Shown one piece after another: positions 8,708-17,671 of a stretch of 64,000 bases of DNA. The translations under genes and the position numbers were made by a program. This stretch comes from a virus. The stretch is taken from positions 56,485 through 120,484 of the IMG/VR virus record IMGVR_UViG_3300026097_000013; one strand, given 5' to 3'. Position 1 is the first letter of the stretch; each line of letters opens with the position of its first letter. A model generated the notes under the pieces. The model was given only the letters and a program-made list of their open reading frames with translations. It was not told the origin of the DNA and made no database searches.

Positions 8708-11700
8708 TTACTTTCCGGACGCAAAGAACATTTGTGCTAAGTAATCGCCGTCTATTCCATCTGTCATATCAACATCTACAGGAATATTTATGTCAAGTCC
8801 TGAGGTTGTTGAAATACTACTTCCTGTTATTTTTACTTGTCCTGCAAATAATGTATTTGTTACTGCATCTGCGCCGCCTCCGGATATTCTACTTTGTAGA
8901 TATTCTTGAATAGCTGCTTCTGTAGGAACAATATTATTTGAGTTAGCTGCAAATGTTGGTTCTTTACTAAACTCTCTAATCACAACTGCACTTCCGCCTA
9001 ACTGAACTCCGCCTAAACTAAGTTCTTCTAGTCCCGATAGTTCAAAGAAATCAGCATTAATAGATACAACTCCAGTTGCCTGTTCAACTGCAAACAATTC
9101 ACCAACTCGGAAGTTACCGTCTTGGTCAGTTGATGTATAGAACACTCTACCGCCGCCTTCTTGAGTAACTTCGTTAAACGGTTGCGGTTCATTTTCAGAA
9201 ACATATCCTTCAAGATACAGCTGAGGATATGCTGTACTAGTTGTGTTACCGGAACCGATGTCCAAGAAGTCGTGTCCTGTTAGACGTACCTGACTGTATA
9301 ATTCTCTTAATATCAAAGTCTCATTATGGTCTGGTGAGTTTTCATTAGTCAATGGCGGACTAACTTCAATAGTTACGTCAAAGTTAGGCGATGTTCCTGA
9401 CTGCGACACAATCTTCGTTAGTCTATAGTTAATGTCATTAATTCCGTTGATAACAACGTTTGCACCAGGTCCGGGAACTAATGACACATTCTTAAGATTT
9501 ATACGTTTCCCAGTTTGATAAATGTCTGCAAATCCGTCTCCTGTAATTTCTGCTGTAGCAGTAACATATCCTTCACCTCTATTTGTAAACACAGGTTGCG
9601 GTAATACACCATCGAATATTCTCGGTGCATCTAATGCATCAATAGTATTTTCGTTATCAAATACTAATACTCCTGGAGTTGATGTATAGTTGGATCCGGG
9701 ATCATATATTGTAAAGTTTTGAATTCTACTCGAACTTACTGCTACTCTTGATACAGCACCTGCACCAGAAGCATATTTGTAAACATCGTTAGAGTTTTGA
9801 TTCCAATTCCACAATTCGTTATCGAGAGCATATACTCCGTCTACAGGTGATTGTATTGTAAATTGTGTACTATCTTCATCAAAGAATTTCCAAGTATACC
9901 CGTCTTTAGATCTAGCAATAACTTGAGTTCCGGTTGTATCAGGCCAAGCTAAAAATTGACCATTTTGATAAACTACTCTAAAAAAAGCAGATACAATAGG
10001 TAAGTTTGATAAATGACCATCATCGTTATACCAAGTTATGCCGTCAAAACTATAAGCAGCTTTAACCTCGTTTCCTGTACCTCTACCTACTGCAACAAAT
10101 CTTCCATTTCCGTAAGTAAGATCGTCCCACTCAATATTAATAGGTAAAAGTGTTAAACTTTCGGTCCAAGAATTTCCGTTATCAGTAGAATACGCACCTT
10201 TGCCGTCTTGTTTTATAACTACCCAAGTGCTGTTACCGTAAGCTATACCTGTAGTAGATGCGCCGCCGCCGATAGTTGAGAAAGAATTAACAGATAAGTT
10301 GCCTCCATTTTCATCAAATGTTTGCCAAAGACTAGCATTTCCGTCAATGGCAATATGATTACCAATGTCTGTGTTTACTGCCATAACAACATATTGGTTA
10401 GCTGATAAACCTATACTACTCCAACTGTTTGAATTTGTATTATATCTATAAACTGTATTGTTATTTTGATATAAGAAATAAGCACTTGTGTTATATGTTG
10501 TTACCATTTTTGGATAATTATTAAAAAATCCAGTTCCGGTTATATCAGACACATTAGAAACAAAACTAGTTCCGTTTGTACTAATTGCAGAATCGCCATT
10601 TTCGTTTACTGCTATGTAAGTACCGTCAACATACGCCATACTTAATATACTAGAACTACTTGCAAAAGTTCCAGGCCAAGATAATGTATTTGTAGATTCT
10701 GTCCAACCTGGATCATCAATAATTACTCTTGGTTCTAAACTATATCTAGTAGTTGAATTTAACTCAGTTTCGATTGGTCTGCCTGGATATAAGTTTTCCC
10801 ATCCATTAGTATCGTTGTATTCTTTACTGATGATTGCAACTTTAGTTGTTTCGTTGTATCCACTAATATAGCCATATTGTCCTACACCTTTACCAGAAAC
10901 AATTACAATTCTCATTCCTATATATTTTTCAGGTGTACCAGTGTCGTCTGATGCAGCTAGTATTATTGATCCAGTATCTCCGCCTTGGGCATTGTTAAGC
11001 AAATATTGATAATTTATTCCGCCCGGTGTGCTTGAATCAGAAGGATCAATTAATCTAATTTGTGATATAGCATTATCTCTATATTCTTCGTACACTACAT
11101 TTGCATTAATTCCTGTGCCTGCTATTGTGCCAGTTGCACTAGTGTAATTTTGGCCAGCATGTTCATAACCAAATGCAATTAATTCATTACCATTAGTGTG
11201 TACTATATCTACTTGTGCTTCTAGTGTTTGGTTATTTATTTCAGCAGTAATCGGTGTTTCAGTTAAACTAAATCCTTCTGCTCTAGAACCGTATGTACCA
11301 TAAGAATTGTTACCATTTGTAGCACGTAAGATTCCGCCGTTTTGCGCAAAGTATCCAATATAACAAAAATATGTAAACACACTTACAAGTTCTGATCTGC
11401 CGCCATTTAGTGCCCAATAACCAATACCGTCACTTATTACTTGTGTAAAATCATTTGCTACTATGGATTTATTACCGCTGTCGTGTAAACTACCGTCAAT
11501 TTTCATACCAACACATGCTGTGCCAAAAGCAGTAACATTTTGAACATAACACGATTTATTAGTAATCCATACACTTTCGTCGTCTGATCCTGTTCCTGGA
11601 TCGAGACTTACATATGCTCCACCTGTAGGAAGTCGAGTATTATATTCATTTCCTCCAATTGGCAAATCTCCTGATAGCCCTTGAAGTGTCATGTTTCTTA

Positions 11701-13471
11701 TTCCACTACCATTATTAACGAAGAACATGTGACTAGTTTCGTATCCAGCAGCTGGTGTAATCACGGTACTTCTTAATTCGTCGCCGACTAATGCACAATT
11801 TCTAGGAACTTTAATAGGCAATATCTCTTCATATATTCCAGTTTTAATAAAAATAGTACTATTAGTAGTATTAGTATCGACATTATTTAAAACATATTCA
11901 CATGCATACTTTACAGTTCTAAACGGAGTGTTTAATGACTTTCCGGCATATGATTCGTCAATTCCGTCTATGCTTACATAAAAAACATTTTCTACAACTT
12001 CAAAATCTTGCCAATTAATAATAGATCCAGATGAAGATAGTACAGAACCTGCATTACCAATAGCATTGCGTATAGTTGATAATCCGTCGTGTGTTCTTAA
12101 ATCGCCTATTGAGGTTAATACATTACTAGAAGTGCCTTGTAATAGAACTCTCCAATAATTTTCATTTGTATTTTCAATATCTAAATCTGGACGATTATCA
12201 CTTTCAATTCCTAAATGTTCATTAATACAAATATATGCTGTACCTGCGTAAGTAACTACATCACCTAAATGGTATTCAGTATTATCTGTCCATTCTTTTT
12301 TCCATTTTCGACCTGTTACTAAAATTTGCCATTTAGAATCATCTGTATTTGGTTTTACAGCAGTACTGTCGCCTACTGCAATATAAAGATACCCCTGGTC
12401 TCTTATAACATTGCCAGTTTTATATGAAGTTATTTCTGACCAGTCGCCTAAGTGTGTGTAACCTGCAACTAGTAATTCCCAGTCTCCTGTGTCTTGCAAT
12501 ATGCCATTTACACTAGGTACACTATTTAAATTGTTAGTTAACGCAGTATATGTATATCCGCCATATAAAACAATATCACCTTTTTTATATTCTGTAGCAC
12601 TTTCCCATAAACTTTCATATGTTAACCCAGGTATATATACTTCCCAATTAGATTGATCTTCTCTTAATGTTGTAGTTGAAGTGTGTCCTTGTAAAGCTCT
12701 CCATAAAACACTGCCACTTTTAACAATGTCATATTTTTTATATCTAGTTGTAGTAGTCCAGTCGCCTTTATATTCAATACCTTCTACAAATATTTCCCAC
12801 TTATTTTGATCTTCTTCAAGACCTAATGCTAATGTTTCTGCACTAGTATGTCCAGTTAAACATCGATAACTAATAGCACCGTATTTTACAATATCTTTAG
12901 CAACGTATCTAGTGTTAGTTTCCCAATCAGCTTGCCAACTATCTGAGGTAGTTAAAATAGTCCAACTTGGCTGATTATCTTCTAGACCAAGTGCTTCGTC
13001 TGCTGCTGATTGATGTTTGGAAGAACAAATATAAACAATACCGTTGTTTCTAACAACATCTCCTAGATCATAATATGTATCAATTGTCCATTCATTTAGC
13101 CAATTATATGTAGTTGCAACAATTTTCCAATTTGATATATCTGCAGGCAAGCCTAAATTATTTACAATAGTTGAAGTGTGTGCTGTTACACATTCATATA
13201 CATATCCTTTAAACTTTACTATATCACCAGGTGTATAATACGTTTCGCTTGTCCATACATTTTTCCAAGCTTTTCCGTCAAACATTAATTCCCATTTTGA
13301 ATTAGCATCATTAAGGTCAGTACTTAAATTATCAGTATTTGATGTATGTCCGATCAAACAAACATATGCTTTACCATTGTAGTAAACAATATCGTCTTTG
13401 GTATAAGCTGTGTCACCTGTCCAATCACCTTTCCATCTAAATCTGATTCTATCTAAATTAAAATTTGCCAT
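8708..13471 (-). CDS. Giant tail fibre paralogue with inserted beta-propeller-like domain
   Basis: 1587 residues, colinear with the 1582-residue neighbour. It also has eight N-terminal DIV modules (GDWTGDTAYTKDDIV and so on), a beta-helix region (SIVANDFTQVISDGIG) and the C-terminal VRLTGHDFLDIG, DQDGNFRVGELF and NIVPTEAAIQEYL. It lacks the helical IDATYP-type inserts of its sister. Instead, roughly residues 925-1230 are an extra domain with Asp-box motifs (STDNGNSWTE, SFDGITWYND, SKDGYTWKFF), as in BNR/sialidase-type beta-propellers. The extra domain may bind or trim glycans; no catalytic residues can be assigned. AGAGAGT precedes the start. The gene follows a 123-residue virion gene by about 11 bases, so it is probably in the same transcript. 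Confidence 0.75.
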   Translation of the reverse strand: MANFNLDRIRFRWKGDWTGDTAYTKDDIVYYNGKAYVCLIGHTSNTDNLSTDLNDANSKWELMFDGKAWKNVWTSETYYTPGDIVKFKGYVYECVTAHTSTIVNNLGLPADISNWKIVATTYNWLNEWTIDTYYDLGDVVRNNGIVYICSSKHQSAADEALGLEDNQPSWTILTTSDSWQADWETNTRYVAKDIVKYGAISYRCLTGHTSAETLALGLEEDQNKWEIFVEGIEYKGDWTTTTRYKKYDIVKSGSVLWRALQGHTSTTTLREDQSNWEVYIPGLTYESLWESATEYKKGDIVLYGGYTYTALTNNLNSVPSVNGILQDTGDWELLVAGYTHLGDWSEITSYKTGNVIRDQGYLYIAVGDSTAVKPNTDDSKWQILVTGRKWKKEWTDNTEYHLGDVVTYAGTAYICINEHLGIESDNRPDLDIENTNENYWRVLLQGTSSNVLTSIGDLRTHDGLSTIRNAIGNAGSVLSSSGSIINWQDFEVVENVFYVSIDGIDESYAGKSLNTPFRTVKYACEYVLNNVDTNTTNSTIFIKTGIYEEILPIKVPRNCALVGDELRSTVITPAAGYETSHMFFVNNGSGIRNMTLQGLSGDLPIGGNEYNTRLPTGGAYVSLDPGTGSDDESVWITNKSCYVQNVTAFGTACVGMKIDGSLHDSGNKSIVANDFTQVISDGIGYWALNGGRSELVSVFTYFCYIGYFAQNGGILRATNGNNSYGTYGSRAEGFSLTETPITAEINNQTLEAQVDIVHTNGNELIAFGYEHAGQNYTSATGTIAGTGINANVVYEEYRDNAISQIRLIDPSDSSTPGGINYQYLLNNAQGGDTGSIILAASDDTGTPEKYIGMRIVIVSGKGVGQYGYISGYNETTKVAIISKEYNDTNGWENLYPGRPIETELNSTTRYSLEPRVIIDDPGWTESTNTLSWPGTFASSSSILSMAYVDGTYIAVNENGDSAISTNGTSFVSNVSDITGTGFFNNYPKMVTTYNTSAYFLYQNNNTVYRYNTNSNSWSSIGLSANQYVVMAVNTDIGNHIAIDGNASLWQTFDENGGNLSVNSFSTIGGGASTTGIAYGNSTWVVIKQDGKGAYSTDNGNSWTESLTLLPINIEWDDLTYGNGRFVAVGRGTGNEVKAAYSFDGITWYNDDGHLSNLPIVSAFFRVVYQNGQFLAWPDTTGTQVIARSKDGYTWKFFDEDSTQFTIQSPVDGVYALDNELWNWNQNSNDVYKYASGAGAVSRVAVSSSRIQNFTIYDPGSNYTSTPGVLVFDNENTIDALDAPRIFDGVLPQPVFTNRGEGYVTATAEITGDGFADIYQTGKRINLKNVSLVPGPGANVVINGINDINYRLTKIVSQSGTSPNFDVTIEVSPPLTNENSPDHNETLILRELYSQVRLTGHDFLDIGSGNTTSTAYPQLYLEGYVSENEPQPFNEVTQEGGGRVFYTSTDQDGNFRVGELFAVEQATGVVSINADFFELSGLEELSLGGVQLGGSAVVIREFSKEPTFAANSNNIVPTEAAIQEYLQSRISGGGADAVTNTLFAGQVKITGSSISTTSGLDINIPVDVDMTDGIDGDYLAQMFFASGK

Positions 13472-13482
13472 TTTCTACTCTC

Positions 13483-13854
13483 TTATAATCCGTTAGACGA
13501 TGAATTTTCATCGTATGTGAAACTGTGGTTTACTCTTGCTATTAATTCGCCTTCGTCGTTTACATAGTAAGATATGTTGCGACCATCCCAACGAAATTGT
13601 TCATAATTTAAATTTTCATATACTAAATTATGATCAACATCTCTTCCTTCATAAAAATCTTGTCCTTCTTCAAAACTAGAATAGTTTTGTGACGGATCTC
13701 CGGGTTTATTTATTGTAATCTCGTCAACGGTTGACATCTGATCTATTTTACCAATAAACAACTCGCCGTCGTCAGTTCTACGTAGACCGTAAAAATATCG
13801 ATCAGGTATTGCGCCGTTTATGTGATCTGGTGTTGTTCCTGTGTAATTTGACAT
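13483..13854 (-). CDS. Conserved virion-associated protein of unknown function
   Basis: 123 residues with no domain I can name. It has YFYGLRRTDDGELFIGKIDQ near the N-terminus and RWDGRNISYYVNDEGELIAR near the C-terminus, a beta-rich pattern I associate with small structural proteins in marine T4-like phages. AAGGA lies seven bases before the ATG. It is packed between fibre genes with gaps of about 10 bases, which supports a virion role. Reality of the gene is well supported; function is not. Confidence 0.7.
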   Translation of the reverse strand: MSNYTGTTPDHINGAIPDRYFYGLRRTDDGELFIGKIDQMSTVDEITINKPGDPSQNYSSFEEGQDFYEGRDVDHNLVYENLNYEQFRWDGRNISYYVNDEGELIARVNHSFTYDENSSSNGL

Positions 13855-13863
13855 AACTTTTCC

Positions 13864-14193
13864 TTATACAATATCTACGTAACTAATAACTGCATCTAGT
13901 GCGTTGTCGCCACTAGCAACTAAATATAATTGATTAGTTGGAGCAAGTATTAATTTTTCGCCTGCTGCCAGTGCTTTTAAACTACTATTCGGTGGTATCA
14001 TAACATCTTTCATTAAATAACCTTCAACACTTGTATCGTCATGCACTAATACACTTGCATAAACAATAAAATCTGTTAGATTAGCTAAATTAAGTCCAAT
14101 TATAGTTGAACGTGTAACAGCATCTGTTTCTATTGCAAGGATAGGAACATTTCCTACTTCTTTAACTACTTTGTTTTTAAATTGTGTTGCCAT
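13864..14193 (-). CDS. Small beta-rich virion protein (paralogue group A)
   Basis: 109 residues. It shares its layout with the products at 3587-3904 and 20758-21114: strands around STIIGLNLANLTDF, a central segment with PPNSSLKALAAGEKLIL, and a closing AVISYVDIV that resembles ATISYLEV of the 20758 product. AGGA precedes the start. It begins only four bases after the large fibre gene 14198-17539 ends, so they are co-transcribed. Function unknown; a fibre collar or adaptor role is a guess from position. Confidence 0.7.
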   Translation of the reverse strand: MATQFKNKVVKEVGNVPILAIETDAVTRSTIIGLNLANLTDFIVYASVLVHDDTSVEGYLMKDVMIPPNSSLKALAAGEKLILAPTNQLYLVASGDNALDAVISYVDIV

Positions 14194-14197
14194 TTCT

Positions 14198-17100
14198 TTA
14201 TCCTAAAGTTAATACATATTCAATTGCTAGATCTTCTGCTGCGTTTACACTAATCGATCCTGTTGCACCTGCAACAGATACCCAACTAAATCCATCCCAA
14301 ATTTCAAGATATCTTTGTTCAGTGTTATATCTTGTCATACCAGTTTCGCGATAAGCTTCTTCTGGACGCTCACCATTAGACCCAACTGGTACAACAAATC
14401 CACCTGTACCTTCAATCTTAAAATATCCACTTCCGCTTTGTTGAAAATAAAGTATACCGTCTGGTGTTCTATTAGTTATTGAACTATCTTTAAATGATAG
14501 TTCGTCTATTACAACTTCGCCTGTACCATTAGCACTTAATACTAAGTCAGTGTTAGTAGTTGTTGTTTCAATAACATTTCCATCAATTGTTATATCGTCA
14601 ACAACAATTTTAGGTGTATTCAATCTATTTTCGTCAATGTCTACAACTTGACTGCCGCCAACATAAAATCTTAGGGTATCGTCATTTGCACCAGGAGTTG
14701 CTTCTGCTGTAATGTATGTGTCTAAGTCTAGATCATATATACCATTGAGTGCAATCCAGTTTCCGTCATACCCTTCAAATAAATTTGTATCAGTATTATA
14801 ACGAATCATACCTAGTTCAGGAGTTGGACGACTTGCTGTATTTCCTGACGGAAGTTGTAGTGAACCGGTGCTGTTTATTCTAATAATGCCACTATCTGCA
14901 TCTAAATCAAGATCGCCGCTTAGACTCTCAATAGTGTTGCCGCTTATTCTTAAATTGCCAGTATCTATTCTATCACCAGTGATAGTAGTTGTACTGCCAG
15001 CAGTATTAATAGTTAAACCGCTGGTTGTATCAATATTAAATTCTGAACTAGTAAAGTCAACGGTTCCGTCTGCTTGATTTACATAAAAGAACTCACCAAC
15101 TCTAAAGTCACCTCTATGGTCAACTGAACTATATCTTATTTTTGCATTGTTTAGCTCAACTACTTCGTTTGCTTGTATGACGGTATTTGGATCGTTATCA
15201 ACTTCTTTGCCATTACCAATATATGCAAAGTTTTGACTGATCAAATACATTAATACGCCGTTGCCGTCGCCGTAAGCACCATAGTTACCGTAGATACTTG
15301 CACTAGCAATTGAGCGAAGTTCGCCGCCGAAGTCTGTTCTATCTACAAGTGATATATAACCGGCAGTTGCTCCTCCACTAAATCTTAGATCCTGCGAGTT
15401 TAGTGCATCGTCTTCTATTACATTTGAACTATCATCACCATTAAAGTGAAGCAGCAATACTGTATTAGTGTCACTAGTAAACTCTGCTAGCGGAACACCA
15501 AAGTTAGCATTATATCTTGCTAAACCTTTTGATATTCTTACTTCATCAATATATCCTTCAAAGAATGATAAAGCACCGGTATATAATGCTCCGATTATTA
15601 AAGGTTTTGCAACACCGTAATCTGTATTGTCTGTCCATGAACCGACACTAGTACCATCAACATAAAGTGTTCCGGTTGTACCGTTTCTTACATAAGCTAA
15701 ATGATTCCATGTGTTAATTGTTAGGTCAGAACTACCTGTTATTTGATAAGCGCCATCAATATATACTTGAGGTGTTAGGCCATTTAAATTTATAGATACT
15801 GCATTATCAACAATTGCTCCGGCTCTAAAATCAAATATTCTAGATACTTGCGATGATGTTGGATAAACCCATGTTTCTATAGTAAAGTCGTCTGTTCCAA
15901 ATCCAAAATCATTATTAGCAGCAATACTTAGATAATCATCAACGCCATCTAAAAATAAACTACTTGCGCCAAACTTTGCTTGATCTGTTTCTAGAGCAGC
16001 ATTACCGTAACTGGTGATAGACTTTCCGCCACGCTCGCCAGCTTCTTCTAATCCTGTTAAATTTCCTGTGATATAAAATTTATCATCAGCATCAACACTA
16101 TCAATAGTTCCACTTGCTAATAGTGTAACACCGTCAGTGTCGTAATATTCAAATGTTTCGCCTGCAACAAACGATCCGTCTAATCCGTCTACTCTAACAG
16201 CAGTTTGACCAGTTCCTTTTAAACCGGTTGCACCGTCTAGCGCATACAAACCTTTGTCTGCAAAATAAGTAAAACAATTTAACCATTCGACTCTTGCGCC
16301 GTTAGTAATAGTAAGTGCATCAACTCCCGGTGTAATAAACGTTACACTATGAAATAACATTGCTGCTTCTCTAGAAGCAGCATCAACTGCACTACCATCT
16401 ATAAGTGCACCTTTACCAGCGTCTCCTTGATCAAATCCTCTTGGATCTTCTGATGATGTTATACTGCCTTGAGTAATTACACTTATGTTTCTTACATACG
16501 GAGAGCGTGTTTGTACGTTACACCCCGGAGCAAACTTAAATGCGTAACCATCATCGTTTATACTATCGTAGTAAAAATCTGCAATAGTAATATCTTCAAC
16601 CGTAGTTTCTCCGTTAAGCATAAATGCATCATTTGACTGGGTTGCAGTTGTAGGTACAATTTTAACACTTCTAATGCTGTGTCCTTTAACCGTAACTCCA
16701 GCAGGAACCGTCATCGGAAACGTTTCTTCGTATACTCCTGGGTAAATGTGGATAGTATCACCGGCAGTAGCCTGTGTTAGTGCGTATGTTAAACTTCTGT
16801 AAGGATCGTTTGGGTGATCTCCGCTATACGTATCGTCGCCATTTTCAGCAACATAGAGTATATTTCCTTGACGTAATGCAAGGTCAACTCCGTCAACTTC
16901 TAGTGCTGTTGTAGTAACCGTTCCTGCAAAAAAGTTGTCTGTATGCACATCAGCCCATTGTTTTCCGCCACTAGCTGGATCACTACCTAAAGAATATACT
17001 CCAGTTACATCAGGAATAATATTACTTGCAATTTCTGCGTTGAATGTAACATTATCCGTGTCGGCATCACCGAGTGTAATATTGCCTTCTGCTGTAACCG

Positions 17101-17539
17101 TGCCACTAGCAGTAATATTACCATAGACGTTTGTGTCTGCAAAAACTTCAACAGAACCTGTACCGTTTGGACTTAAATTAATATTTTTGTTATTGTTGTT
17201 AGTACTAATAACATTATTTTCAACATCAAAATCATCAATAACAAGTTTATTTTGATAGACAACATTGTTAGCAGTACCCAAAGAAAGTGTACTTGTGTTA
17301 GAAAATATTTGATTACCAACAATAGATACATCTGCAATATCTGCTCGTGTAGCAATTTCTAATTGTGGTGCTCGTGTTGTTCCAACAACGTCTAAGTCAT
17401 ATTGAGGAGTATCATTGTTAATACCGATACGGCTGTTATTAACATCTAGATATAGTAAATCGTTCTCAAAGGCTAAGTTTACGTTTTCACGTAAAAGGTT
17501 TGCCTTTAAGAGCGGACCACTTATGCGACCTATAGCCAT
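14198..17539 (-). CDS. Tail fibre with beta-helix and inserted LamG-like domain
   Basis: 1113 residues. The N-terminus (AIGRISGPLLKANLLRENV) is an attachment-like segment shared with the 826-residue neighbour. A right-handed beta-helix follows (GNILYVAENGDDTYSGDHP, DTIHIYPGVYEETFP). At about residues 510-675 lies a concanavalin/LamG-like jelly roll (SLFLDGVDDYLSI, DDFTIETWVYP, NTWNHLAYVRNGTTGTLYVD, EGYIDEVRISKGLARY) absent from the paralogue. After it come GDFRVGEFFYVNQADG and RYNTDTNLFEGYDGNWIAL, a fibre-tip-like repeat. The jelly roll probably binds sugars. Start chosen from GAGGAG seven bases upstream; the gene has a leader of about 110 bases with hairpins and a late box beyond it. Confidence 0.75.
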   Translation of the reverse strand: MAIGRISGPLLKANLLRENVNLAFENDLLYLDVNNSRIGINNDTPQYDLDVVGTTRAPQLEIATRADIADVSIVGNQIFSNTSTLSLGTANNVVYQNKLVIDDFDVENNVISTNNNNKNINLSPNGTGSVEVFADTNVYGNITASGTVTAEGNITLGDADTDNVTFNAEIASNIIPDVTGVYSLGSDPASGGKQWADVHTDNFFAGTVTTTALEVDGVDLALRQGNILYVAENGDDTYSGDHPNDPYRSLTYALTQATAGDTIHIYPGVYEETFPMTVPAGVTVKGHSIRSVKIVPTTATQSNDAFMLNGETTVEDITIADFYYDSINDDGYAFKFAPGCNVQTRSPYVRNISVITQGSITSSEDPRGFDQGDAGKGALIDGSAVDAASREAAMLFHSVTFITPGVDALTITNGARVEWLNCFTYFADKGLYALDGATGLKGTGQTAVRVDGLDGSFVAGETFEYYDTDGVTLLASGTIDSVDADDKFYITGNLTGLEEAGERGGKSITSYGNAALETDQAKFGASSLFLDGVDDYLSIAANNDFGFGTDDFTIETWVYPTSSQVSRIFDFRAGAIVDNAVSINLNGLTPQVYIDGAYQITGSSDLTINTWNHLAYVRNGTTGTLYVDGTSVGSWTDNTDYGVAKPLIIGALYTGALSFFEGYIDEVRISKGLARYNANFGVPLAEFTSDTNTVLLLHFNGDDSSNVIEDDALNSQDLRFSGGATAGYISLVDRTDFGGELRSIASASIYGNYGAYGDGNGVLMYLISQNFAYIGNGKEVDNDPNTVIQANEVVELNNAKIRYSSVDHRGDFRVGEFFYVNQADGTVDFTSSEFNIDTTSGLTINTAGSTTTITGDRIDTGNLRISGNTIESLSGDLDLDADSGIIRINSTGSLQLPSGNTASRPTPELGMIRYNTDTNLFEGYDGNWIALNGIYDLDLDTYITAEATPGANDDTLRFYVGGSQVVDIDENRLNTPKIVVDDITIDGNVIETTTTNTDLVLSANGTGEVVIDELSFKDSSITNRTPDGILYFQQSGSGYFKIEGTGGFVVPVGSNGERPEEAYRETGMTRYNTEQRYLEIWDGFSWVSVAGATGSISVNAAEDLAIEYVLTLG

Positions 17540-17647
17540 CTCTTCTCCTCAATACGGGGATCCTGTCCCTCTAGCCAAATTCTCATCCCTAAGGCTCTTT
17601 GCTGGCTAACCACAGTATGGACCTGTAGAATAGGTCTACTCTACATT
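17540..17647 (-). other. Structured mRNA leader of the LamG fibre gene
   Basis: The 132-base gap holds a late box and then about 105 bases of leader. On the minus strand it can form GACCT/AGGTC with a seven-base loop, TAGCCA/TGGCTA across about 25 bases, and GGGA/TCCC just before the GAGGAG ribosome site. No ORF is evident. Most other genes here have leaders under 30 bases, so this one stands out. Role (stability or translation control) is inferred only. Confidence 0.45.
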
Positions 17648-17652
17648 ATAAT

Positions 17653-17660
17653 TATTTATC
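17653..17660 (-). promoter_or_regulatory. Late promoter box
   Basis: Minus strand GATAAATA upstream of the LamG fibre gene, immediately after the stop of the 826-residue fibre gene. Predicted start near 17647. Confidence 0.6.
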
Positions 17661-17671
17661 GTTTTTGAAGA

